From Daphnia pulex (taxonomy: Eukaryota; Arthropoda; Branchiopoda; Diplostraca; Daphniidae), in the NCBI RefSeq assembly GCF_021134715.1, contig NC_060022.1, positions 1,307,001 through 1,371,000 on the forward strand: 64,000 nucleotides of DNA, in the 5' to 3' direction. Below, piece by piece: positions 47,757 to 58,791 of the stretch (its first letter is position 1; every line of letters begins with the position of its first letter). A program made the position numbers and the translations under genes. Below the pieces are notes generated by a model that saw nothing but the letters and a program-made list of their open reading frames with translations, did not search any database and was not told where the DNA came from.

Positions 47757-48238
47757 GTAATGTACTGTAATTTTCGTACTATTTATTTAAAAATTGAACG
47801 TCAGTCATTAGACGTGAGTGTAGCTATGCTTACTGAGTATACACTACTGACCCGCTGTATTATTATTAGCCCATACAGCAGGCGAATTTATAAATAGAAA
47901 GTGCTCAACATACAGTTGTGCGTGTCCATTTAAGGGCACGGTTGTATATTTACCCACAGAGCAGACACTGATTTTGAATTCAGTGAATTTAAGTCGATTG
48001 GTTCTTTATGATCAAAAATTCTATTGTCTAATGTTAGACTCACATTTTACAACATTTTTACACCAAAAACAGGAGTTAATTTTTTTACGTACAATGATAT
48101 CATGCTACCTCAAGCCACAATTCTTTGCTCTTTGATTATGTATAACCACGTTAATAAGAAAATCATAAACTTCAGTCTGGATTTTGACAAATTCTTTTAC
48201 TTCGTTTTGTGACTTTGATTTTCACACGAAAATTGCAG
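47757..48238 (+). other. Probable 5' UTR intron of the SNTX-ankyrin gene
   Basis: A good donor (AGTCAG|GTAATG) at 47,756/47,757 and an acceptor (AATTGCAG) at 48,238, six bases before the start codon, suggest a noncoding first exon ending at 47,756. Not proven without a transcript. Confidence 0.5.
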
Positions 48239-48244
48239 AAAATA

Positions 48245-50615
48245 ATGTCCACCGAATTGAGTTCAAAATTTTTGGAAATACCCGCATTTGGACGACATTT
48301 CAGTTTGGGTACTCTGTACAATGCTCTGGCCGATCAAGTCATTCCAGGTAACTAAAAAAACATGATGCCCTACCCTGCTGCTTTATGCAACGATTTTATG
48401 TCCAACACAGTTCGAGTTGCCGTCTAAACATGCCTTATTAATTTATTTCCCGACAGGCTATACTTTCTGGAGTGAAAATGATTTCAGAAATGTCAAGACC
48501 ACTAGGAATGATAATACCAAATTTTCCATCATTTCGTCAGATCGATTGAGCGAAAAACTTAAAGATCTAAATGTAAATGGCTCGCTACAAATAAGCATCT
48601 TAGGGGGGTTGATCGATCTCAAAGGATCGGCGAATTATCTGAACAAGAAGGAAAGTACTTGCCGCGAATCCAGCATTCATGTGAGGTTCAAGTACATGAC
48701 AGCTGTCAAGTCTTTGACGATGGAACAACTAGACGAAAGCAAAATTCGCTATCCAGAAATTGCAAAGAACGGGAAGATTGGCAAGGCAACTCACGTCGTC
48801 ACCCAGATTCAATACGGTGCCGAAGCCACTTTCACTTTCACCAAACGATTCGAAAGCGATGATGAAGAAGAAAAAGCAAGTGGCGAACTAAAAATAAACG
48901 TGGGAAAATTATTAAAACTACTAAAAGTTGATGCCGAAGTCGGAGGAAGCGTTCGAGAGAAAAATAACGACAGTGCGTCAAATATCGACTGTCAGTTTGA
49001 AGGCGATTTTAAACTTCCTGATAATGTCAAAGGACCGACAACGTTCGAAGAAGCTTTGGAATTTGCCAAAATTTTTGTCAAAGTCTCGTCTGATTCGTTG
49101 GCAAAAGACATTGCCGATGGAAACCCTCTTGGTGTGCCTTGCACCGTCTGGCTTTTCCCCCTTGCATTGATGCAAGATGCCGAAGGTGCACCGGCTATTC
49201 GGTATGAAGTTAGTCTCGCTATAGCGTCTGAATGCGTCAAACTGATTGAAGAATACGATAATTTGGAAGCGAAACTTAATTTGATGCTTAACGACTCAGC
49301 GATTAAACAAATCAGTCCTTTGTACAAGAAGCTGAGACTGTTCCATCACTATCTAACTTCTTTCCGCGGCGAGCTCAAGACCAATTTGGGAAAATTGATC
49401 ATCGATATTCGCAGCGGAAAAGTTGACGTTGGCCATTTCAGACATTTGTTAGATCATATTACTGGAAAAAAATTCCCATTGAATCCAAATGGCATCAGTG
49501 ATCGATGGCTGGATCAAAAGTATAAAGAATTCCGCATAATAAACCGATTTAAAGAACAAGCCCGTCAAGAGATCAGCTGCCAGAATAGAGATAACGTCAC
49601 TTTTTTCCCGACCGAAAGGACTCTACAAAACACAATGACCAGTTATTCTGTGGATTTCGGCATAGAACTTACTTTCCCCTGGTTAGGTCGTGCGGAGCCT
49701 TTTCTTGAAATCGTGAGAAATCAAACGCTTAACTCTGAAATTATCACTGAAGACGACCCTAAGACAACGAATATCGGCATTGACAAAGTCTGGTATGAGG
49801 ACAATCGCCTTGTCAAACGGATCCAGAAGGAAATCAATGTTTTTGCCAAACTAGCCAACGAAAAATCTCATGATAAGAAATTCGCTTTTGTTTTGACAAC
49901 ACCTGATGATGAGAACGCAACTTATGCATCCGAATCATCGATAATATTAGTTCACCACCAGCTAACAACGAATAGCGGATGGAATGGCCTCCAACTTATA
50001 TGTCAATACTACCCACGAGACAACTTAAACGACGTCGTTCTACTCTTATTGGATGATACAGATATTGACAAATATTGGCACAAATTTAATTGCCTCTTTA
50101 TTTTGTGTCGATTTTACCAGAAAGAAAATCTTTTGGAATTTGTTCAAGTATTCCTCGATCGGAAAATCGATATCAATTGTAAAGACGATGACGGATGGAC
50201 TCCGCTTCTGATTTTATGCCGTTACTACGACAAAGATAATTTAATCGACATCGTCCGTCTTTTTCTAAATGAAAAGTTCGACTTGGAAATTAATTGGAGG
50301 AATAACGACAGATTTAACGCTCTCCACATTTTGTGTCGCCATTACACAAAGAAAAACTTAGTTGACATGATTAAACTTTTCATCCAAAGAAAAATAGATA
50401 TAAATTGCAAAACCAACATCGGATGGAATGCCCTGCATTTTGTGTGTCGTTTTCAACCGAAAAATAGTTTGCCTGAATTGGTTCGACTGTTAATTCAAAA
50501 CAAAGTTGACAAGGAAGCAATAACGACTGGGGGTGAATTTGGGACTGCGTCTTCGTTTCTGTTGGGACGTTTCAGAAAGGAAGAAGTTCTAGACATTGTA
50601 AACATTTTGAACTAA
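48245..50615 (+). CDS. SNTX/MACPF-like protein with C-terminal ankyrin repeats, 2 exons
   Basis: 753 residues from exons 48245-48347 and 48457-50615. The exon join is fixed by phase: IPG|YTFW, with acceptor CCCGACAG. An ATG at 48,417 lies in the intron and is not the start. Residues 1-265 match the N-terminal half of the stonustoxin-like (SNTX) family, a branch of the MACPF/CDC pore-forming fold: PAFGRHFSLGTLYNA, GYTFWSEND, then SLQISILGGLIDLKGSANYL, THVVTQIQYGAEATFTF and CTVWLFPLA. A helical part follows (about 275-400), in the place of the family's FAT-like domain, then a mixed region (about 410-535). From about 540 ankyrin-type repeats run to the end (GWTPLLILCRYYDKDN, FNALHILCRHYTKKN, GWNALHFVCRF). 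No signal peptide: expected to be intracellular. An AATAAA follows 30 bp after the stop. I describe a fold relationship, not toxicity. Next gene: VLIG-like GTPase, same strand. Confidence 0.85.
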
Positions 50616-50936
50616 AAAAACCATCTATGTGGAATTATATAAGCAATAAAAAAATTAATTAATTTGTTCATCACTTAAAAAAAATATAACTCCAGGTTTT
50701 TGTGTAAAAAAACAAACAAAAAATGTGAGTTGATGGAATGGGGTAAAAACCTCGAAAAAAATGTGACATATTCTTGTAGTCTAGAGTTTTTAGTCTAGTT
50801 GTTGCTTGTAGCCTAGAGGGGGGGGGATATTGAATACTGCCTTCTATTATAAAGAAATAGCGATTTCGCATTGTTTAATGTGTTATGCAATTAAGTGTCT
50901 GTATTGTTTGTTTTCATTATTGCAGCAGAAATTAAA
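50616..50936 (+). promoter_or_regulatory. Short gap between SNTX-ankyrin and VLIG-like genes
   Basis: Holds a poly(A) signal (AATAAA, 50,645-50,650) for the upstream gene, A/T runs, a run of nine G at 50,818-50,827, and a TTATTGCAG acceptor at 50,917-50,925 just before the next start codon. No TATA box is evident. The acceptor means the GTPase mRNA has a 5' exon elsewhere or receives a trans-spliced leader. Confidence 0.5.
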
Positions 50937-53900
50937 ATGAGCTTATCAACCTACGACAAGGGAATAATGCAGTCCACTTGTAACAACAAAAAGTCTTACG
51001 CTGCTTTCCTGATCGACAGACCTTTCAATGAAGAAGACAACTTGAAGGCCCTCTTAATGAACTGTTTGCGCTACCGCCTCCAGATAGTACGGAATTCGGA
51101 AACCGGTACGGGAGGTAATACCAATGATGCTGATTCTGAAAGTGATTTTGAAAAAGATTTTCGCGAGTGGGACGACCTAGATTCGTCACCTTCATCAGAA
51201 AATTTTTTATCGAATTCGGAAGACAATGAAAGCAGCAGCACTTCTAAAGTGATTAGCGTGTACGATTCATTGTTGCAACTCATCGACGAATTTGACGCAA
51301 CCGGCGCTGCTGAGATTTTCCGTCTGCTGCTGGAACGAAGAGCTGCCATTCCCTTGTTCGTTCCCAAATCCAAGAAGCATTATTTGAGTTTGCTAAGACA
51401 TGTAACCTTGCCCAGGATCGACAATATCCGTCTGAGTGAGGACAAGTCCTTGTCGCGCGTTGCCGTGATTTCCTGCCGTCAGAGGAAGCAGAGTCAGACA
51501 TGCGACATTCTGAAAAGCATTTTCAACATTGACAGCTTCCATTTTCTCGATTTGGCCACGAGCAACATTTCATCGGAAAGTATGCTGGCCGAAATTGGGT
51601 GTGGCTGCATAGTTTCTGATGATTGTAAAACTAAAACAACAAAAATTCAAAACGTTTTGGTCGTGCACGTCATGGGAGATTTCAAGCCCCTTTGGTCATT
51701 TCTACGTCGTTTTGCCGATTGCTTTTTGATTGAAGATTCGACTGTTGAATCAGAGTCATTTTTCAAAGCATTTATGACAAAAGACAAAAAAAGGGAATTG
51801 GATTCACAAGATGCTGCACTCGGAGTAGAGATGCACAAGTCGTTTAATTGCCTTTGGAAACCCTCAGACGGAACGCCGAGCCAAATAGAGAAAAAACGTA
51901 AAGAAAACGAATTCCTTCATTTCTACTTTCAAAACCAACTTTCTGATACTTTTAAACTTGAATTAAAATCGGATATCGTGACTTGTATGGATAAAACGTT
52001 AACTTCAAACGTCGACTTTGCAAAAAAACGATTGAAGTTGTGCGATATTCCCATATTAGAAGCTGAAGAATACCGCTCTCTGGAGTGTGTGTCACCGACC
52101 GAAATCGAATCAAAGATCGACGAGTCAGTTAACAAATCATTGGGAAACGTGAGAAAAAATGAATTTGTCCTTCAGAAAAGCTTTATGCAAGAAGCGGAAC
52201 ACCACGAGTCGAAAATGGAGAACCGATTGAAGGAAGAAAAGTTGCATGAAGAAGACGGGAAGATCAAAGTAATTCGTGAACAACGCCGCGCTTACACCCG
52301 TCAGGTTGAAAAAAACTCTTTACTCCGATTGTTTCTCAGTCTTCTTGAGACTAAAGATCCTTGTTCCCGCGTTTTATCCATTCGGGTTCTAGAAAAAGAA
52401 TTGGCCAAACGTGGTGAACAGGAACTTGGCGAATTATTCAAAGATGTTGAGAATTTATCGGTTTCGTATTGGGAGAAATTAAACAATGCTGATGAAACAG
52501 ATTTTCATTCAGTCGCAAAGAATCTTCGTTCCGCTAAGACCAACTTGATTGAAAATGTACTTGGCATCGAACATTTGTGGAGAGAGTTGAGTCATCTCTA
52601 CGTGGACATGGAACCGGAACGACGGTCGCCGGCAATAGAAAACATCCCTCGTCTGGCCGCTCAGCACTTAATGGACGGATTCTGCCTTGAACTACTCGAT
52701 GGCGATTCCAACATTATCCGCGAGAAGTGGATAAAAGAAGTTTTACAACAACTGGGGTCGTTGACGAAAAGAAAACGTCTCTTTATCCTGTCCGTCATGG
52801 GTGTCCAGAGCAGCGGCAAATCGACATTGCTCAACACAATGTTCGGCATCAGAATGAGAACCAGCGTCGGCCAATGTACCCGAGGTGTCAACATGCAGCT
52901 GGTACCCGTCGAAGGCCGTCCCGAATACGACTACATTTTGCTGCTGGACACGGAAGGGACTCGGTCATCAGAGTATCATGGTCTGCCCGGCAGCGAAAAA
53001 AGGGATAACCAAATGGCTACTTTAAGCATTTTACTATCGGACGCGACCATCGTCGTTATGCAGGGAGAAAACGACGCGGCCACAAAAGAAATTTTGCCGA
53101 TTGTTTTAATGGCCTACCAAGGATCACAATTGGCAGAAGACAACGGCGGCCGGCTCAGTTCCAGGATGTTCTTCGTTTACAATAGGATCGACACCAGCCA
53201 GAAGGACAAGTTGGGCGATATCATTCAAAAACTCGGAACTTCACTTTATGAAGCTTTTCGTCAAGTGCAAACCTCGATTGGAAATTCTACTAATTTGAAA
53301 TCGGAAAGTCCATTTGCCGATTTCAAATTTGACACACCTGACTCATCCGACAGTGACGTTCTCTTTTTAGGAAACGTCAAGAAAGATTCGGAACCTCCAA
53401 ACGATGTGCCAAATGAAAAATACGGCAAAGAGTTAATTCAGTTTCGGGAACATATCCACCAACGAGTAACAAATGCAAAGAGCGGTAATACGTGCTGGAA
53501 AAGTAGATCCATCAACGAGTTTTCCGAATACACGGAAGAGGTCTGGAAGTGCATCTGCTCAGCCAATTTCATCTTCACTTTTGCCACGGTGGTGGAAAAC
53601 ATGTCGTTCGACCAATTGGATTTAGAGTACAAAGCGGTTGAACGAGAATTAGCTGAAGCCTACGAAAAGTCCTTCGAAAACATTAGAAAACGAATGAGAA
53701 AATTTATCGAAGAAAAAAATTTATTTTTATGTTCAACTTCCACGAGAGACCAAGACGGCAAAATTCAAGGTAGAAATGAAAATTCTCCTGTTTCTTCTGA
53801 CCCCTTTCGATCTTCGCTTCGTAACGAGATATTTCTAGTTATTAAGGAGAAATTAGACGAAAAGGTCGAGAAAATTGTGAAAAAAGAAGGTCGAGAAAAA

Positions 53901-55829
53901 TGGAGTCACCAGTTTGAAGAAATATGGAAAAATAACAAGAAAGATCAAGCCTTAAACTGGGAATGTAATCTGTTGAACACCTTTAATGTGTTGTTTACTT
54001 ACGAACGTGACGTGGAGAAATATAGGAAGAAAATGAGGACTGAAATCAATACGCTCTTTAAACCATCATCAACGAATTCATGGACAGAAGATAATAAGAA
54101 AGAAAAATTCGAAGAGATGTTCAGAAGCATTTTGACTGAAGCGAAAAAAGAGTTCCCTCCAAAGGTAGTTAAAAATGAAATAACCAAAGTGTATCAAGAA
54201 AGCCCCGTGATTAAGAATAGGAAAATTGATATAAAGTGGCCCGATGTTGATGAGTCATTAGCGCTTGAAGCTAATCAGCCAGAGAAAGAAGAAGATAAAA
54301 AGTCAAGATGGGTTTTAAATCTTCTTTTTCAGTACCGGAAGCATCTTCCCAGTATTACCAATATTGTCAAAAAGATCAGAGGCAATAAGGAAAAAGAGGA
54401 AATCGAAATTTCCAAGTGTGCTGGTACCGTTTACGACACCATCAACAAAATTGTCTCTGGAAAACTCTGTTACGATGACAGCATTATTGAGAGTGTTATC
54501 CGCGAGGTAGATGAAAAAATAAAAAAAGCCGACAATCTCACTGAAAATACCGTAGCTACGATCATGCATAATCACGGTATGAGACTTATTTTGAAAGTGA
54601 TGGAAAAAACTCAAAAAGAATGGGAAAAACAAAACTCCGTGCCCGCCAAACTCGAGTCCCACGAAGCGATCTTACGTAATACCTTCATGATGGTTTCACA
54701 GGGCGTGGAAAAGACGCAGTTATTTGCTGCTACCATGGCAAAAACCTTGGAGTTTTCCATTATTTCAGGTAATTAAAATTATACACACTAAAGTAACAAT
54801 AATCTAATTATTCCGTTGTAATCTGTAGCGTTCGAAAAAGAGATGGTGCAAAAGACTTTTCAAGGAATTCGAAAGGAGCGTTGGCTATACGACGCCAGAT
54901 TCATGCAAAAGCACATGGATCTCCATTTGATCGACTTGCTGGAAAAAAATAAATTGAACGAAGCACTTGATAACATACGTGTTCCTAAGGCGTTTTACGC
55001 AGACATACTCCAGCAATTAATTGCTCAAAAGGTACCCGCCGTTAAGGATGAATGGAAGAATTTCAAGAATCAATTAAGTCAAGCAATAAAAAAGGCGGCA
55101 GCAGTCCAAGTCGACAGTGGAAGAGCACAACAATTTGTCAGCCAATTACGCACAGAATTTTTGGAAGGTTATTTGCAGAGTGAAACTTTAGGTTCGGCAT
55201 TTCTGATTGATTGCAGTGGTGAGTACGAGGATTGCGACAACGAAGAGAAAAAAGAATTTCAAGAAGCGTGCACACAAAAATTGCATGAAGTGCTAGAAAA
55301 GCAACCAGCATTTAAAAATCAAGGAGTCTATGCAAAAGAACTGAGTCTAAAAGTAGTCCAGTATATGGTAACTTTAAACGACCAGGCAGCACTACCACGT
55401 TGCGATGAATGTTGTCGCTTATGTAAGAGTCTGTGCCTCGAGGCGGCCAATCACGACATAGAACTTAGACCTCATGATGCAGTCCATCAGCCAGGAGGAG
55501 TTGCAGGATTTAGTTACCACCCGACTAATGAATTGGTTGCAACAACTTGTTGTCAATCTTACGAAAAAGACAGTTCATTTGTCCTTAACGGAGATGACAC
55601 TAAATGGTATAAATACAAAGATTATGCTACGGTCTTTCCTGGATGGAAAGATCCTCGGATCTTAGAAGAATTGCCAGTGCGCGAATACATATTAGCTACT
55701 TACAACAAAGAAATTGCCGAAAAGTACAACCTTGAACCTTGTACTACAATACCCGCAAGCTATTTCCGACATTTATCCACCATTAGGAAACACCTAGAAG
55801 AGGAAATTGGTGGCTCAATGAAAGGTTGA
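50937..55829 (+). CDS. VLIG/GVIN-like very large GTPase, 2 exons
   Basis: 1,610 residues from exons 50937-54768 and 54829-55829 (phase-1 join, SIIS|AFEKEM). The ATG at 50,937 is preferred over 50,895 because a splice acceptor lies between them. The N-terminal part has an acidic Ser-rich linker (about 70-105). The GTPase domain has the P-loop GVQSSGKSTLLN (about 622-633), switch I TRGVNMQLVPV, Walker B/G3 LLLDTEGTR (DTEG, about 671) and FVYNRIDTSQ as G4 (about 749). Long helical, charged regions follow (about 850-1270). The C-terminal module has CDECCRLCKSLC (from about 1469), HQPGGVAG, YKDYATVFPGWKDP and VREYILATYNKEIAEKYNL, the hallmark of interferon-induced very large GTPases. Vertebrate members are about 2,400 residues, so this is shorter at the N-terminus. 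Related proteins are interferon-induced or immune-associated; function here is inferred only. Confidence 0.92.
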
Positions 55830-56513
55830 CATTATTCTTCTTTTCTATTTCTTGTTTGCTTAGTAGTTAAAAAATTTCTGCGCACACATGTTTTTACCTA
55901 TGATTTATGTGTGGAGCGTAGTTACTTTTATACAATTAAATATTGTTTGATTATTATTTTTGCTTAATTACAACTATCTTGCTATCTTACAAATTACAAT
56001 ACACTATAATCGTAGATGAATTGATCTCATTTAATGTTATAAAATCTAGGATATAAATTTCATATCATCCTCAATATATACGCAGTCTACGCATAAGAGC
56101 AACGACCGCATAAGAATATGACAGAATCTACAAATATGCGTGTTTCCATATTTATCCATTCAAGTAGCAGGTTAAGTCAGTTATCGTTTTTTGTTTTTTA
56201 TTGTCGCGCCTTTTCATCCAGCAGGAAAAAGGATTCTAAAAGTGGTTCATAGGTGGCGTTTTAGGGCCAAAGCCAAAAGAAAGAAGGAAATGTACACGTA
56301 CGGGGGAGGGGGGGGGGGGGAATAATGCAACCGAGTCGTTAGTCGTGCATTATGTGTGAGAAATAGGAAAATAGGAAAATTCATGAATTAGCAATGGTGA
56401 TTAATTTCTGTATGATAACGGAATGGATATCTTTTTTTAAGTTGAAAAAGAAAATTACAATTACCGATAATGTAATCAAAATAATTTAATCGTCACTTCT
56501 TTTTTATTCTGCA
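55830..56513. other. 3' flank of the GTPase gene
   Basis: AT-rich, with a poly-G run at 56,303-56,320. The 56,215-56,345 stretch (GGTTCATAGGTGGCGTT ... CGAGTCGT) has a related copy at 58,860-59,000 beyond the pseudogene, showing that the downstream flank was duplicated too. Confidence 0.6.
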
Positions 56514-57397
56514 GCATTTAAAAATGAAATGATGAAGAAAACGTTAATAGAAATTTGAAACGAGCGTTGGCTGCACAACGCCAGACTCCTGCAAAAGCAC
56601 ATGGATCTTTATTTGATCGACTTGCTAGAAAAAAATCTAGTGGAAGAAGTACTTGAAAACATACGCCATCCTAAGAGGTTTTAGTTACGCCGACGTGCTC
56701 CATCGATTAATTGCTCTAAAGGTTCCCAGCAAGGTCGACGATGAATGGCAAAGTTTCAAAAATCGTTTGAGACAAGCCATCGAAAGAGCAGCCCTTGCAA
56801 TCGAAGTCAACTTTGGAAGAGCGCAAGCATTTGCCGATCAACTGCGAACAGAATTTTTGGAAGGTTATCTGAAAAGTGAAATTTTAGGTTCGGCATTTCG
56901 GATTGATTGCAGTGGCGAGTACGAGGATTGCGACAACGAAGAGCTGAAAAAATTCCGGGAAGCCTGCTCCACAAAGTTGAAGGAAGTACTAGAAAAGCCA
57001 TTAGCTATTGAAAATCGAGAAAACTTTGCAGAGGAAATAAGTCCAGGAGTAGTCCAGCATATGATAGCTTTGAACGATAAGGCAGCGCTACCTCGTTGCG
57101 ACGCCTGTTGTTACATGTGTAAAAGTCTGTGCATCGAAGCAACCAATCACGACACAAAGCTCACACCCCACGACACAATCCACCAACCAGGAGGAATAGC
57201 AGGAATTAATCTTTTTAACAATGATGAATTGGATTCAACGACGTGCAGTCAGGGATACGAGCAAGACTATACATTTTACCTTAACAAAGATTACAGTGTC
57301 TTCTATAATTACAAAGACTATTCCAAAATCTTTCCCGGGTGGAAAGATCCTTGAATCAACGAAGAAATGCCAGTGCGCGAATACATTCTAGCTCCCT
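56514..57397 (+). pseudogene. Broken tandem copy of the VLIG-like last exon
   Basis: Aligns end to end with exon 2 of the upstream GTPase, including its acceptor (TTCTGCAG|CATTTAAAAATGAAATG). Damage: an in-frame TGA after the first 14 codons (near 56,557), a frameshift near 56,680 (the frame resumes at YADVLHRLIAL), and a TGA at 57,352-57,354 after PGWKDP. The longest intact piece, 56,653-57,354, still holds CDACCYMCKSLC and HQPGGIAG. Homology stops after MPVREYILAP, where R unit 3 begins. The large first exon with the GTPase domain is absent. Best read as a partial tandem duplicate later cut by an insertion. Confidence 0.88.
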
Positions 57398-58791
57398 ATT
57401 GGTCAAAAAATTTTCTCGTTTCCCTTTGTTAAAGTGCAAGTGCTTAAAGTAAAAAAACATTTTTGAATTTGATTCTTTACCCACAAAGAAAATTGTGAGG
57501 TACTAAAAAAAACAGGCCTGATCAGCAGTCGTTCTACAAATGAGTTATTCAATGAACCCTTACACTGAGTAAACCAAATGCCAAAAGAAAACAGTTCCAG
57601 TCATAACGGCATAGCTCAGGGAAAATCATGCTCGGAATAGTACGATTTACAACCAACCCATCAAATAGTCAAAAGGAAGAATAAAGATTAATTTGTCCTA
57701 CCTTTTAGCCTGGGAAATACGGCCAGGCATCCCCAACCGCAAGTGCTCCATCCGTTGAAAAATCGAATCCACCAGGCAGGATAGGAAAAAGGGGGTCCTC
57801 GTGAATACCCCCACATTCACATGGATGTACACGAGGACAAATTGGATTTAAAGAAAGGGGAAGAAGAGAGACGTAACTCGACTAATATCGATAGTTTCTT
57901 CCATCAAAAACGGGATGCTGTTTATCTAAGTGAAAATTTAAAAAATGGGTTACGAAAAATATTTGGAGAAGCAACAAGTAAGGAAAAGTTGAAAATCAGA
58001 CATTGGGCAAATCCTAATACTTAATAAACAAGAGAATTTAAGGTTTCACTGTAACACAGCATTCGTGCAAGTCATGCATCATTCAAATATCTAGCAGGTC
58101 ACAGGAATAAAAGTTACGAAAAACATTAGGCTACTTAAATTACTTAGATTGTTGGTGATGACAGGTCAATACTAGCACAAGCAAAACTTGTGTATCTTAT
58201 TGTTACGATGGCTGGATCAGGCCCTCAAATCTGCACCATGGAATCTACATAGAGCAAACAAACAGCCATGCATTAACAGTTGGACTTACACGATAAATCA
58301 TCATTTCACTAATTTTGGACAGATTTAACTCTTCTGTTTCAGCACTCATAATCATTCTATTTGTATTCTTGGTGTTATTTACCTGTTAAACAGTATGGAG
58401 TGTACGTAGCCTATTACGCGATTCTATGGGCCTAAAGAGTAAAGACACGCGACCAAGATTGACACCGGCCACCGACACCACACGTGCAGCACTGCAGCCA
58501 TCACGTATACGTACGTTTCCAGTTTTCTTTATAATCTTATTATTAAACTTCCGTCTCTTTTTCGAAACTCGAAAAACGAAAGCTTAGTCATCAAGTGTAC
58601 AAGTGAACATCAAAGTATTAGCAGAGGTATTAGTCATCAAGTCATAGATATTGTTAAAAATCGCCCCCACCCCTTAAATCCAAACCGCTCAAAAGCGATC
58701 AAAGCGGTTTTCTCACCCTCGCTCGACATCCACTGAACAGATCGGGACTATTTAGTATCAAATTGTTCGTCTCATCAAATCACACTGAGCC
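57366..58791 (-). repeat. R unit, copy 3 (about 1.4 kb)
   Basis: Contains the R landmarks TTGTGAGGTA, CAGGCCTGATC, CCACCAGGCAGGATAGG, GGGGTCCTCGTGAATACCCC, AACGGGATGCTGTTTATCTA, TTTACCTGTTAAACAG near 58,380, AACCGCTCAAAA and CACTGAGCC. It sits inside the duplicated VLIG exon plus flank: pseudogene homology ends at its left edge and flank homology resumes at about 58,860 on its right. Confidence 0.85.

Noticed and set aside
48417-48456. Start codon at 48,417 for the SNTX-ankyrin protein
   Set aside because: It lies inside an intron. A better exon 1 at 48,245-48,347 splices in phase to 48,457 and supplies the conserved family N-terminus.
50895-50936. Upstream ATG at 50,895 for the GTPase, giving a hydrophobic start
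   Set aside because: A strong splice acceptor (TTATTGCAG) lies between it and the ATG at 50,937, so the upstream text is most likely intron.
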